Shown here: piece after piece, positions 1 through 8,795 of the stretch | How positions within the stretch are numbered: the stretch's first letter is position 1 | How the letters are laid out: every line of letters begins with the position of its first letter | Origin: Pseudovibrio sp. Tun.PSC04-5.I4 | GTDB taxonomy: Bacteria; Pseudomonadota; Alphaproteobacteria; Rhizobiales; Stappiaceae | Length of the DNA stretch: 64,000 bases | Direction of reading: 5' to 3' | NCBI RefSeq assembly: GCF_900104145.1 | Contig: NZ_FNLB01000007.1 | Location: 124,001 to 188,000 of the forward strand | The notes under the pieces: model-generated | The model's database searches: none | Told to the model about the DNA's origin: nothing | What the model saw: the letters and a program-made list of their open reading frames with translations, nothing else | Position numbers and translations under genes: made by a program

Positions 1-288
1 CCTCGCCCGCTGGGGAAGCCCATCGAGAGACATCTGATCACCAACTAGGTCGTCGAGTTGCCCCCACCCTTTCAGGAGACCAAGCGCCTGTAACACTGCC
101 GCATAGGTGCCTATCTTGACCGCAGGATCCCCGTCCTCGACCTTGGCCACGGTCTGCCGGGTTGTTCCGGCGCGCTGCGCGATGATCTCGGCCGTCAGCT
201 TTCGACGCAGGCGCGCGACACGAATGTTCTCCCCGAGGGTCATGAGCTCTTTGCGCGCTGCCCGGGGGGTTTTGACTGCAGTAGCCAT
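1..288 (-). CDS. XRE-family HTH regulator, HipB-like (3' end outside window)
   Basis: The minus-strand frame opens with an ATG at 288 and stays open to the window edge (96 codons seen). It starts MATAVKTPRAARKEL and contains a clear XRE helix-turn-helix: LGENIRVARLRRKLT, then AEIIAQRAGTTRQTVAKVE with the GDPAVKIGTYAAVLQALGL tail typical of HipB-like repressors. The part after the HTH (GWGQLDDLVGDQMSLDGLP) also resembles HipB-type proteins, which usually precede a HipA kinase; any hipA would lie to the left, outside the window. Seen: the HTH and the open end. Inferred: a toxin-antitoxin role. Confidence 0.75.
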   Translation of the reverse strand, partial: MATAVKTPRAARKELMTLGENIRVARLRRKLTAEIIAQRAGTTRQTVAKVEDGDPAVKIGTYAAVLQALGLLKGWGQLDDLVGDQMSLDGLPQRAR

Positions 289-672
289 AATGTTACCTCT
301 AAAGAACGTAAGTCATCATAATGTTATCTTGGAATAACCTTATGGTCAATTCGTCACCTTTGGCGGTATCGAATCTGGCCCCATTGGCGTCATTGCAAGG
401 TCTGTGCGCAGAAAACGCTAAGGGCGAACATTTAGTAAACCTTTTCATCTTCATAAGTTTACGCCCACCTTCTCGCATTGCTGAGGTGGCGTTCATTAGA
501 ACGCTCTGCTGCGCCAGAATCCCAGACATAATCACCCGTGAGGCTGATATGAACCCAACCCAAGGGTGATACGTGTTTCAGAAGGTTTGGATCTGGCAGA
601 TGGCTCTGTCCGTGTATCATCTCCAACTCACTTACAGCGCGTCAGGAGTAACAGCTATTCTATCTAAGACAG
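289..672. other. Intergenic region, no supported gene
   Basis: Roughly 380 bp between the XRE gene and the antitoxin. Short frames on both strands overlap each other and lack a convincing ribosome-binding site or family signature. A short near-palindrome, cataatgTTAcctc...aTAATGTTAtc around 287-328, lies just upstream of the XRE start and could be its operator, but this is weak. Confidence 0.3.
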
Positions 673-966
673 CTACTTATCCGTAAGAAGATCCTGAACA
701 ACCGTAGGCTTACGAGCAATAAGAGCCAATAGGATTTGCGCTGGACCACTTGGATGTCGTCTACCTTGTTCCCAATTTACAAGCGTACCCTTAGCAACCC
801 CAATGCTCTTGGCAAAATCGCTCTGAGAAAGCCCTGTAGACTTTCTTATCCCGCAAACGTCAACGGCCGGAACTTCCACTTGATGCAGCGTAGCGTTAAT
901 GTCTTTGCCCTCTGCATAGGCTAAGGCTTCATTCAATCCCTGTGAGACACTGGAAAATGCGCTCAT
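673..966 (-). CDS. Type II antitoxin with XRE HTH (HigA/NadS-like)
   Basis: 97-residue protein. The N-terminal half is a short alpha segment (LNEALAYAEGKDI). The C-terminal half is a compact HTH (GIRKSTGLSQSDFAKSIGV, then AKGTLVNWEQGRRHPSGPA), the layout of HigA2/NadS-type antitoxins that follow their toxin. Its ATG overlaps the stop of the upstream toxin frame (ATGA), so the pair was translationally coupled. Likely role: neutralise the RelE-like toxin and repress the operon through the HTH. The toxin frame is broken, so this may now be an orphan antitoxin. A start two codons in is not excluded. Confidence 0.8.
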   Translation of the reverse strand: MSAFSSVSQGLNEALAYAEGKDINATLHQVEVPAVDVCGIRKSTGLSQSDFAKSIGVAKGTLVNWEQGRRHPSGPAQILLALIARKPTVVQDLLTDK

Positions 967-1294
967 TTTTTATCTCCATACATTGCGCCAATCTTCTTGG
1001 ATAAATCAACGGCCGCTGCCTGCTCTGTTTTTGTCAGATTACTTTTTTCATTCTTGCCAAAGACAGTTACAAGAAACAACGGCATGTGACTTCCTCCAAA
1101 TACAAACATCGTCCGGTAATCTCCACTTTTGCCGCCACCCCTACGCGGGATACGAACCTTTCTAAGTCCCCCACCTAACGGGACACCAGACTCAGGATGT
1201 GATTGATTAATGCCTCAAGTTCGGTGTTTGACATTATGGCTTTTGCTCGTCGGACAAATTCAGGCAGCTCTACTACAGTTTGAAGACGTGTCAT
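963..1294 (-). pseudogene. RelE/HigB-like toxin, frameshifted
   Basis: Reading leftwards from the ATG at 1294 the frame gives MTRLQTVVELPEFVRRAKAI, then runs to a stop after about 39 codons (near 1175). The continuation is in another frame, from HPESGVPLGGGLRKVR to SKKIGAMYGDKK, ending at 963. Joined, the two pieces make a ~110-residue RelE-superfamily toxin with the conserved GxGLRKVR and DYRTMFVF elements. One missing base (or two extra) in the region about 1186-1196 explains the break. The stop overlaps the antitoxin ATG. Alternatives are a sequencing error or phase variation. Confidence 0.75.
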
Positions 1295-1306
1295 AAGCCC
1301 AGATTA

Positions 1307-1336
1307 TGCGCCAATGACCTATATGTCAATGGCGCA
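1307..1336. promoter_or_regulatory. Operator of the toxin-antitoxin operon (12-bp inverted repeat)
   Basis: Arms TGCGCCAATGAC (1307-1318) and GTCAATGGCGCA (1325-1336) pair at 11 of 12 positions around a 6-bp spacer. The site is 13 bp upstream of the toxin ATG, where an HTH antitoxin would autorepress the operon. Seen: the inverted repeat and its position. Inferred: the antitoxin as its ligand. Confidence 0.6.
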
Positions 1337-1734
1337 CTTATTGATAAAAATGGTGGCCGCTATCACTTACTCGCTGCAGAAGAACTGCGCTAAGAGCTAT
1401 AATCTTTGTGCAACAAAACATGCAAGGAGCTCCTTCATAAGGACGCAGGCCCTTGCTAGCGGAGCATGTTGCTTTTGAAGTGAGTGTATTTTACACGTAT
1501 CCTCAACAGACCCCAATTTGGAGCTATAACTGAATCTGGTGTATGAGGCTTTTGAGATGGCGACAACAACCTCAGCCTGATAAAAACTGCTTAAGTAAAA
1601 GCTCATGCCCCAGAATTGACAGTAACTCCAATTTTAAGATACCCATCCAAGCCTGTTGTTGCCTCGGTTGGTTTTTTCTTTGCGCATGTATAACCTTCGA
1701 TTTCGCGGGTACAGGATTTTTTGAGGCGAACCCT
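1337..1734. other. Intergenic region upstream of the SNF2 gene
   Basis: About 400 bp separating the divergent toxin-antitoxin operon and the helicase. The helicase frame is open back to 1543, but the peptide it would add is Cys-rich and unlike the family. No RNA gene or repeat was recognised. Confidence 0.3.
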
Positions 1735-4700
1735 ATGAATTTTCTGAAGCAATTTGACAGCAGGACTCTAGAAAGAGCTCGTTCATATGTGAACAAGGGC
1801 TATGTCGGAGAGCTGATTGGTTCGCCACAAAACAATCTTCTTTCGGAGGTGCGCAATGAGTCCGGAGTTGTTTATCGCCAACGCATACAAGCAGCATCCG
1901 GGGACACGATAGACGGGGATTGCACCTGTCCTGTGGCATACAACTGCAAACATGTGGCTGCAGCGTTGATCTCCTGGGCGGGGATGAACGGGTCTGTCTT
2001 GCGTGATAAACCCCAAATCTCTCACCGGATGCTAACCTGGATAGCGCGTACCAATGAACTGGCCTTGGATGGAGATCAGACAAACGCAAAGTCAGATGAG
2101 GAACGACCAGAGGACTATCCGCCGAAAACCAAAGAACGGCTGCTTTATGTTCTGGAGCGTAGCGGGGGTGGGCTCTCAGTTTCAATCTGGAAGGGGCGGG
2201 TAAACGCGCAAGGCACCGGGCTGAATGTATCAATGCAGCGCTACAATATCCTGCAAAACTTACGATCATCCATTCCCAAGTTTATTCGGCCTATTGACCT
2301 CGTCCTTGTTTCAGAGCTGGCTCAGGCCAAGTTGATTGTTGGCCAGTACAGTTATGGAAGTTATACGGATATCCCCGAAGTGCTGCGCCATTCACCCACT
2401 GTTGGTACGGATTTGATTGAGCGGATCTGCAAAACGGAGCGTTGTTTTTCAAATAATGATATCAGCAGCAAACTGGTTTGGTCCGAGGAAAACCGTCCAG
2501 TAGATCTAACATGGAACGTTGGGGCATCGGGATCACAGCGCCTAGGTTTTGCTGCGGGCGAAGTTGTGCAGGTCGGGGCTGATATGATCTGGATCGACGC
2601 AAATGCTGGTAAGCTAGGATGTTTTGAAGGGCAGGTATCACCCGAAATCGTCCGGTTGGTTGAGCAAAGCCCTGAGCTCAATCCGGATGATCTACCGGTG
2701 ATCGTCGAGGCGCTCCCCACACATCTTGGAGTATTGCCGTTACCAAAACCAGTTCAAGTTAAACAGGTCACGCGAGCACCTCAAACCCGCGTTGCAAAAC
2801 TGAAACTTGATGTGGCCAAAACCTGCTCGGCAGGATGGTATCGCAAACCTGTGTCAACTTTGCCAACGCTGACTTTGCTGTTTGATTATGAAGGAATTGA
2901 CGTTGCTTTTGGCGATTTTGTGTCACCCCAGTTTGTCAGCGGCGATGAGGTAATCACATTAAAACGCGATAACGAATGGGAGGAGAATTGTTATCTACGA
3001 CTGGTAGATACCGGTGCTATTCCTCCTTTTGAAGGAGATTTTACACCCAGCGACAAGATGCTTGATGCAGATCTGGTATTTCCTGCGGCCCCTTCACACG
3101 ATGCAATGCGCTTTACCTTCGATATCTTGCCACAACTGCGCTCCGAGGGCTGGCAGATTACAGAAAATTCCAAATGGCCATACCGTTTATCCGCCGCTAA
3201 AGCGCAGTTGTCCGTGTCGACCCAAGCCGAGCCCGGTGAGGGGTTTCAGGGGCATGATTGGTTTTCTTTTGGCTTTCAGGTCAAAATAAGCGCAAAAAAT
3301 CACGACATTGCTCCTATGATCGCCGCGTTTTTGGAGCAGATCGCGGTCAATTACGACCCGCAAGCACTACCGGATCTGGATTCATTCACCAAGGATATGG
3401 ACCGGCATCCGGTTTATGTTGATCTGGGCAAAGAAGGCTATACGCAGGTGTCACTCGCCCCCATTGCGGGTGTTTTACATTTGTTCTTGCGCCAGGAGGC
3501 TGAAAGGCATCGCTTGCATCCAACCGACGCGCCTCTCGTTGCCGCGGTACATGACGCGCTGAATGGAAGCGACGTGTGCTTTGCTGATGAAGCCGGGATT
3601 TTGCCGCTCGCCAGAGCGCTTCAGGCTCTCAGTGCTCAGGACGACTATACACCGCCTGAAGGTCTCAAAGCCAAACTCAGACCCTATCAGGCCTTTGGTG
3701 CCGATTGGATGGAACGGATCACCGAGGCCGGATTTGGCGGCGTGTTGGCCGATGACATGGGGCTAGGGAAAACACTTCAGACCCTAACCACTTTACAAGC
3801 GCGCCAAGGCCGTGGACCGTCACTTTTGGTGGCACCTACAAGCCTGCTGCATAACTGGCAAAATCAGGCTGCACAATTCACACCTGAATTGCGTTTGCTG
3901 ACACTGCACGGACTGAAGCGACGGGAATTGGCTGGACAAATCCCCGATGCGGACCTCGTGATAACTACCTATCCCCTATTGTCACGTGATCAGGATATCC
4001 TGTCTGCGCAAAATTGGGACCTCATCATCGTGGATGAGGCGCAGACGTTAAAAAACCCGGCATCGCAAATGGCCAAAGCCCTGCGTTTAATTCCCGGCTC
4101 TGGCCGATTGGCGCTGACCGGCACACCGGTTGAGAACTCTTTGCAAGACCTCTGGACGCTCTTTGACTGGGTGGTCCCGGGGTTGCTGGGCAATCGCAAA
4201 ACTTTTGTGTCTGTGTTTCGCACGCCGATCGAAAAGCACGCAGATGCCCAGGCACAGGCACGGCTGAATCGGCGGATCCGACCCTTCTTGTTGCGACGCA
4301 CCAAAGAAGAGGTCGCATCCGAATTACCGCCTCGCACTGAAATCACTCATTATATCGAATTGCCTAAACCACAGCAGGCGCTTTATGAGACCGTACGTGC
4401 ATCAATGGATGAGAGGGTTCGTGAAGCGGTTCAAGCTCGCGGACTGAACGGGGCACAAATTACCATTCTTGATGCGCTTTTGAAACTGCGCCAGGTCTGC
4501 TGCGATCCCGGCTTGGTCAAATCCGAAGCCGCGCGCTCGGTCACCGACAGCGCCAAACGCGCTCGGCTACTGGAACTTCTGATCGAAACTACCGCGGAAC
4601 ATCGACGCGTTCTGGTCTTCTCGCAGTTTACGACCATGCTAGATCTGATCGCCACAGATCTCGACGAATTAGGTATCCCCTATGTCATGTTAACAGGCCA

Positions 4701-5064
4701 AACCAAAGACCGTGGCGCAGTATTGAATGCATTTCAAAGCGGGACAGTTCCTGTCTTTCTGCTAAGCCTCAAAGCAGGTGGTGTTGGCCTGACGCTGACC
4801 GAGGCGGATACGGTGTTCCTATATGACCCTTGGTGGAATCCGGCTGTTGAGCGACAGGCAATGGATCGCGCGCACCGCATCGGACAAGACAAACCCGTTT
4901 TTGTGCACCGCCTTGTCGTCAAAGGAACAGTCGAGGAAAAAATTATGGCACTACAAGCGAAAAAACAAGCTCTCGCCGACGCACTTCTATCCAGTCCCGA
5001 AATATCCACAAACACCCTGTTTGACGAGCAAACCCTGAAAGACCTCTTCGCCCCGCTTTGTTGA
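1735..5064 (+). CDS. SWIM zinc-finger SNF2-family DEAD/DEAH helicase
   Basis: 1109-residue ATP-dependent DNA translocase. The N-terminus carries a SWIM zinc finger (CTCPVAYNCKH, residues ~62-73), then a long bacterial SNF2 N-terminal domain. The helicase core follows: motif I DDMGLGKTLQ (~672), motif II DEAQ (~767), motif III LTGTPVENS, and a C-terminal helicase lobe with VFSQFT, AGGVGLTLTEAD and the motif VI region DRAHRIGQ. The ATG at 1735 was preferred over upstream codons because GAGG lies 8 nt before it and the product starts like the family (MNFLKQFD). SNF2 proteins of this type are chromosomal repair/transcription factors or defence components. No defence partner is adjacent, so its job here is open. 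Confidence 0.9.
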   Translation: MNFLKQFDSRTLERARSYVNKGYVGELIGSPQNNLLSEVRNESGVVYRQRIQAASGDTIDGDCTCPVAYNCKHVAAALISWAGMNGSVLRDKPQISHRMLTWIARTNELALDGDQTNAKSDEERPEDYPPKTKERLLYVLERSGGGLSVSIWKGRVNAQGTGLNVSMQRYNILQNLRSSIPKFIRPIDLVLVSELAQAKLIVGQYSYGSYTDIPEVLRHSPTVGTDLIERICKTERCFSNNDISSKLVWSEENRPVDLTWNVGASGSQRLGFAAGEVVQVGADMIWIDANAGKLGCFEGQVSPEIVRLVEQSPELNPDDLPVIVEALPTHLGVLPLPKPVQVKQVTRAPQTRVAKLKLDVAKTCSAGWYRKPVSTLPTLTLLFDYEGIDVAFGDFVSPQFVSGDEVITLKRDNEWEENCYLRLVDTGAIPPFEGDFTPSDKMLDADLVFPAAPSHDAMRFTFDILPQLRSEGWQITENSKWPYRLSAAKAQLSVSTQAEPGEGFQGHDWFSFGFQVKISAKNHDIAPMIAAFLEQIAVNYDPQALPDLDSFTKDMDRHPVYVDLGKEGYTQVSLAPIAGVLHLFLRQEAERHRLHPTDAPLVAAVHDALNGSDVCFADEAGILPLARALQALSAQDDYTPPEGLKAKLRPYQAFGADWMERITEAGFGGVLADDMGLGKTLQTLTTLQARQGRGPSLLVAPTSLLHNWQNQAAQFTPELRLLTLHGLKRRELAGQIPDADLVITTYPLLSRDQDILSAQNWDLIIVDEAQTLKNPASQMAKALRLIPGSGRLALTGTPVENSLQDLWTLFDWVVPGLLGNRKTFVSVFRTPIEKHADAQAQARLNRRIRPFLLRRTKEEVASELPPRTEITHYIELPKPQQALYETVRASMDERVREAVQARGLNGAQITILDALLKLRQVCCDPGLVKSEAARSVTDSAKRARLLELLIETTAEHRRVLVFSQFTTMLDLIATDLDELGIPYVMLTGQTKDRGAVLNAFQSGTVPVFLLSLKAGGVGLTLTEADTVFLYDPWWNPAVERQAMDRAHRIGQDKPVFVHRLVVKGTVEEKIMALQAKKQALADALLSSPEISTNTLFDEQTLKDLFAPLC

Positions 5065-5583
5065 ACAGAGAAAAACTCCGTACTGGCAATCGAAAAACTA
5101 TGCGAGTTCACCCAGACAAAAATACGAGGAAGTACAAATTTTAAAATCCTGCGGGACCCCGCGTACCTTTATGCTGACGGACCCAACATGGAGGCGATCT
5201 AACCAGAACCTCCTTAAAAGTTCGCGACAGAGCATAAGCATGGAACGGAAGAAAGAACGCACCCAAAGTCAGAGGGCCATAATGGTTCTAAGTAACCTGT
5301 CCGCTAATTAGACTGTAGGTACGTGCGTATTACCATCAAGGCCACGGCCCGCGCGCCGATAAACAGGTCGGATACATAGTAGCGACTTCAAGGTTCCAAG
5401 TTAAAACTCTCTTGCAAAATGCAGGCGGTCCATACATATGGCCCACCAAGTCAGCCCATTGATCATCACTTCGAGATTTTCCATATTCGGTCAAAATTCA
5501 GTCTCTCAGCATCCAAGCTTGTGGCGTTTTGGTGCTGATGCAAAGATTTTCAGCGTAGACCAATTTTCTTTGCTTCAGAGCTT
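5065..5583. other. Intergenic region between helicase and resolvase genes
   Basis: About 520 bp between two convergent genes. Frames on the plus strand from 5438 are antisense to the resolvase and are not supported. No terminator hairpin, repeat or RNA gene was recognised. Confidence 0.3.
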
Positions 5584-6162
5584 TCAAGAGACTTTGGTTC
5601 TCGCCAATGTGCGGTACACTGTCGGTCGGGAGACGGTAAACATTTCCGCTAGATCGGAAATGGAGTACTCGCCGGTATCGTACATCCGGCGTAGCTCTTT
5701 ATGTTGCAGCTCCGAGAGTTTGGGTTTCTTGCCGCGCAGTTTACCTAGCGCTCTTGCCCGCTTCATGCCTTCGCGGGTTCGTAGTCTAATGAGGTCGGCT
5801 TCAAACTCGGCAAAAGTGGCAAGAATGTTGAAGAACATCTTCCCCATAGGATCAACCGGATCATAAACGCTGGCGCCCAGCTGCAGCTTCACGCCGCGCT
5901 CTGTGAGCTGTTCGGCAATCCATCTGGCGTCTGGTACAGATCTGGCAAGCCGATCCAGTTTAGCAACAACCAAAGTGTCCCCCTCGCGCACGGCTGCCAA
6001 TGCTTGATCGAGCCCCGGTCGGGTGCGGTTGGTGCCGGTTAATCCGTGATCGCTATAAATTCGGCTGGCATCAACGCCAAGATCCGCGAGCGACGATTTT
6101 TGGATTTCAAGGTCCTGCTTGTCGGTCGAGCAGCGGGCGTAGCCAATCAAGATGTTTTTCAT
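5584..6162 (-). CDS. Serine recombinase (resolvase/invertase family)
   Basis: 192-residue small serine recombinase. The N-terminal catalytic domain has the nucleophile in GYARCSTDKQ (Ser12 from the ATG at 6162), the arginine motif LDRLARSV and the E-helix start IRLRTREGMKRA. The C-terminal HTH is SISDLAEMFTVSRPTVYRTL. Length fits Tn3-type resolvases and Hin/Gin invertases. The ATG at 6162 replaces a TTG two codons earlier. Likely roles are plasmid multimer resolution or resolving a lost Tn3-type transposon; no transposase of that family is adjacent. It stands alone, with a ~310-bp AT-rich region upstream that could hold its recombination site. Confidence 0.9.
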   Translation of the reverse strand: MKNILIGYARCSTDKQDLEIQKSSLADLGVDASRIYSDHGLTGTNRTRPGLDQALAAVREGDTLVVAKLDRLARSVPDARWIAEQLTERGVKLQLGASVYDPVDPMGKMFFNILATFAEFEADLIRLRTREGMKRARALGKLRGKKPKLSELQHKELRRMYDTGEYSISDLAEMFTVSRPTVYRTLARTKVS

Positions 6163-6473
6163 AGCCAAAATGTACGTTAGTCACCCCTTCACTGCAAATT
6201 ATTTCGTACTATCTATTTGATAATAACAAATCCGCAGATATCTGCCAAACAGAGCGACGTGAAACAACGGGGCAAAGGCGTACGCATACCGGCCCTCTTA
6301 CGGACGCTGTCAGGTAAATTCGAACACATCTGAAAAACTAAAAGTAATCGTCACCGGCCGTTCTTGTGATGGTAGATCTGGTGCTTTCGCACGCGTTAAA
6401 AAAAGCCGTTGCAGATAGGCACTTTAAACCTGTTCCAGCTGTTCCCCCTGCAAGACATTGGTTTTTGCGGCGC
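6163..6473. other. Resolvase upstream region, possible res site
   Basis: AT-rich stretch upstream of the serine recombinase, the usual place for its crossover site. No perfect dimeric repeat could be assigned by eye. The right end merges into transposase debris. Confidence 0.25.
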
Positions 6474-6580
6474 TCAACGATCACATGATCAACCGCCTCC
6501 ACGAGCTCCTGCCATGGAACTGGAAGTCGGACGCAAAATCACAGCGTCAAGCCCAAATCCTGGCGCCGTGAACGGACGGT
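6474..6580 (+). pseudogene. IS66 transposase C-terminal remnant
   Basis: Encodes the end of an IS66 TnpC (NDHMINRLHELLPWNW...) ending at a TGA that is followed by the IS66 terminal sequence GAACGGACGGTTAC. It nearly matches the 3' end of the larger plus-strand fragment ending at 8763. No upstream part is present. Confidence 0.75.
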
Positions 6581-6586
6581 TACAAA

Positions 6587-6730
6587 CCAGAAGACGGAAG
6601 CCAGGATCAATGTCTCCGTCCTCAACACAATGGCTGCCCTCGGACGTGCGACGTTTGAGCGGATCATCGCGACCTGAGTTAAACGGGTAAGGGCGAGCTG
6701 TAAGCTAAAGTTGAGTTCTGCAACAACGCC
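6587..6730 (+). pseudogene. IS5-family transposase 3' remnant
   Basis: The frame reads NQKTEARINVSVLNTMAALG and ends FERIIAT, matching the C-terminus of the IS5-type transposases elsewhere in the window (24204, 31833). It is followed by a terminal-repeat-like GCAACAACGCC ending at 6730. It abuts the IS66 remnant directly, so one element or a deletion joined them. Confidence 0.75.
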
Positions 6731-6736
6731 GATAAA

Positions 6737-6800
6737 ATGTGTAATTTAATACACATCTAAGCTTGACTATATAGAGACATATGTGTAATTTAATACACAT
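6737..6800 (+). promoter_or_regulatory. hicAB promoter with two identical palindromic operators
   Basis: The 20-bp near-palindrome ATGTGTAATTTAATACACAT occurs twice, at 6737-6756 and 6781-6800, exactly 44 bp apart (about four helical turns). Between them a -35-like TTGACT (6763-6768) stands 17 bp from a -10-like TAATTT (6786-6791) lying inside the second palindrome. HicB binding there would block RNA polymerase. Seen: the repeats and promoter-like boxes. Inferred: HicB as ligand. Confidence 0.7.
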
Positions 6801-6817
6801 ATGTTGCGGGGTGATAC

Positions 6818-7000
6818 ATGGAAAGAAATTCAAAAAACATCCTCAAGAGTTTGAAAAAAGAAGGCTTTGAGGTTGTTTCAATAAGTGGCTCTCACCACAA
6901 GCTGCGGAAAGGATCGAAGACGATCATCCTACCGCACCCAAAGAAGGACCTCCCGATTGGAACTGCCCGACAGATAGCAAAGGCTGCTGGATGGCTTTAA
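6818..7000 (+). CDS. hicA: HicA toxin (mRNA interferase)
   Basis: 60-residue HicA with the dsRBD-like fold signature: KNILKSLKKEGFEVV, the catalytic-histidine segment GSHHKLRKG, and the hydrophobic C-terminal PIGTARQIAKAAGW. HicA cleaves mRNA and tmRNA and is held inactive by HicB. A good ribosome-binding site (GCGGGG) precedes the ATG at 6818. It lies 19 bp upstream of hicB in one operon behind a duplicated operator. The gene appears intact. Confidence 0.92.
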   Translation: MERNSKNILKSLKKEGFEVVSISGSHHKLRKGSKTIILPHPKKDLPIGTARQIAKAAGWL

Positions 7001-7019
7001 CTCGAAGGATGATAGGACG

Positions 7020-7433
7020 ATGATGTATTTTCAGGCACTCATACACAAAGATCAGGACAGTTCTTTCGGTGTTTCCTTCCCTGACGTGGAAGGCTGTTTT
7101 TCTGCAGGTGAGACAATGGAAGAGGCCGTGGCTAATGCCAGCGAAGCCCTGCAGCTCTATTTCGAAGATCAGGCTGAGATTCCTGAGCCACGTAAAATGG
7201 ATGAGCTTGTAAATCTCCCAGAGATTAAAGCTGAGTTGGCGGCTGGGGCTGTGCTTGTGGCCGTGCCCTACATGTGGCTGTCAGGCAAGCAGGTCAGAGT
7301 GAATGTTTCACTGGATACGGCTATGCTGTCAGCGATTGACCAAGCGGCGAAGGCTCACGGCCTTAACCGGTCAGCGTATCTGGTAAGCGCAGCACAAGCG
7401 GCGATGAACTTCAAACCGGCAGAGAGGCATTAG
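7020..7433 (+). CDS. hicB: HicB antitoxin
   Basis: 137 residues. The N-terminal partial RNase-H-like HicB fold is YFQALIHKDQDSSFGVSFPD then VEGCFSAGETMEEAVANA. The C-terminal ribbon-helix-helix segment is VRVNVSLDTAMLSAIDQAA then HGLNRSAYLV, the DNA-binding part that would use the operators at 6737-6800. AGGA precedes the ATG at 7020. It neutralises HicA and autoregulates the operon. Transposase debris begins directly downstream. Confidence 0.92.
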   Translation: MMYFQALIHKDQDSSFGVSFPDVEGCFSAGETMEEAVANASEALQLYFEDQAEIPEPRKMDELVNLPEIKAELAAGAVLVAVPYMWLSGKQVRVNVSLDTAMLSAIDQAAKAHGLNRSAYLVSAAQAAMNFKPAERH

Positions 7434-7455
7434 ATTGACCTTGATGGGTTGGATG

Positions 7456-7566
7456 GACCTTGTTGCACAATTCGAAATTAGCTTGCAGCTTGCCCAATCC
7501 CATGCATCTGATCATGCAGAAACCTTCTCGAACGCAGCGCGTCCGAGGGCGGTCATTGTGTTGAGC
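7456..7566 (-). pseudogene. IS5-family 3' end remnant
   Basis: The reverse complement matches the last ~110 bp of the intact IS5 element at 23158-24260, from the transposase end (VLNTMTALGRAAFEKVSA-like) to the terminal TGCAACA repeat. It abuts the 3' flank of an IS66 fragment, evidence of an old insertion or deletion junction. Confidence 0.75.
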
Positions 7567-7657
7567 GGAACGTGTCAACGACTTTGAGACAGTAGCTTTT
7601 GGATTTTAAACTTGATTTTCTTTCGTTGTCTTTGGTGGATTGATCGTAAGCGTCCGC

Positions 7658-8231
7658 TCAGGGCGCCACGATTTTCTCTTGACGTTTCGATTTTGAGAGC
7701 GACGCCCAGTTCCAGGGGAGGAGCTCGTGCAAGCGATTGATCTTGTGATCGTTGATGCGCTCGAGGATGTCTGTGAGGTACTCTTGCGGGTTGAGGCCAT
7801 TGAACTTGGCGGTCTCAATCAGTGTCATGGCATCGGCGAGCGTTTCACCACCTGCCATGGATCCAGCGAACATCCAGTTTTTCCTGCCCATCACCACTGG
7901 CTTGATGGCGCGCTCAGCGGCATTGTTGTCAATGGCGACCCGACCGTCCTCGAGAAACAGGGTGAAGGCGTGCCAGCGTGACAATCCATATCGGATCGCT
8001 TTGGCCAGGTTTGATTTTCCGGAGATCCGGGCAAGCTGCGTTTTGCACCAGGCTTTGAAGTGTTCTGCTATGGGCTTACTATATTTCTGCCTTACCTCTC
8101 GGCGCAGATCCGGCGGTTTACCATTAATCTGGCGTTCAACGTCGTAAAGCTTGCCAATTTCATGGAGGGCATGCTGTGCCAGTTCCGACTTGGTGGAAGT
8201 GAAAATGTCATAGAAGTCGCGCCGCCACCAA
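7658..8231 (-). pseudogene. IS66 transposase (TnpC) 3' half, leftward copy
   Basis: The open frame reads WWRRDFYDIFTSTKSELAQH through GLSRWHAFTLFLEDGRVAID and INDHKINRLHELLPWNW to ...EKIVAP. It includes the IS66 DDE C-terminal part with NNAAERAIKP and the terminal glutamate region. The N-terminal HTH, zinc-finger and first catalytic residues are absent. It is joined head-to-head at ~8230 with a second IS66 half on the plus strand. Both pieces start at nearly the same codon (KSEL), so the junction is precise. Confidence 0.8.
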
Positions 8232-8763
8232 ATCAGAACTGGCCAGATACGCGTTAGAACAGATTGGTAAGCTTTATGACATCGAGCGCCAGATCAGCGG
8301 AAAACCACCAGACCAGCGGCATGAGGTACGGCAGAAGCACAGTAAACCCATCGCTCAGGCCTTCAAGGCCTGGTGTGAAGCTCAACTTACTCGCGTCTCA
8401 GGCAAATCCAACCTTGCCAGAGCTTTCCGCTATGGCCTTTCCCGCTGGCACGCCTTCACCCTGTTCCTCGACGAGGGCCGCGTCGCGATCGATAACAACG
8501 CTGCTGAGCGCGCAGTCAGACCTATTGCTCTGGGCCGTAAGAACTTCTTATTTGCTGGATCAATGGCGGGCGGAGAAACTCTAGCCGACGCCATGACGCT
8601 GATTGAAACTGCAAAGATGAATGGCCTTAACCCACAAATCTATCTGACCGACATCCTAGCCCGCATCAACGATCACATGATCAACCGCCTCCACGAGCTC
8701 CTGCCATGGAACTGGAAGCTGGACGCAAAATCACAGCGGCAAGCCCAAACCTTGGCGCCTTGA
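8230..8763 (+). pseudogene. IS66 transposase (TnpC) 3' half, rightward copy
   Basis: The frame reads KSELARYALEQIGKLYDIER through GLSRWHAFTLFLDEGRVAID, NNAAERAVRP and RINDHMINRLHELLPWNW to a TGA at 8763, followed by the IS66 terminal TTGAGCGGACGG. It is a homologue, not an identical copy, of the leftward half at 7658-8231. It is cut at the same codon and truncated on its left, so not functional. Confidence 0.8.
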
Positions 8764-8795
8764 GCGGACGGTTACGCTGGCTCCGGCACTGGAAC

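Noticed and set aside
1543..1734. N-terminal extension of the SNF2 helicase
   Set aside because: The frame is open, but the extra 64 residues are Cys-rich and unlike the family, while the ATG at 1735 has a good ribosome site and a family-like N-terminus.
1733..2269. Minus-strand frame opposite the SNF2 gene
   Set aside because: Antisense shadow of the helicase; no motif, no ribosome-binding site.
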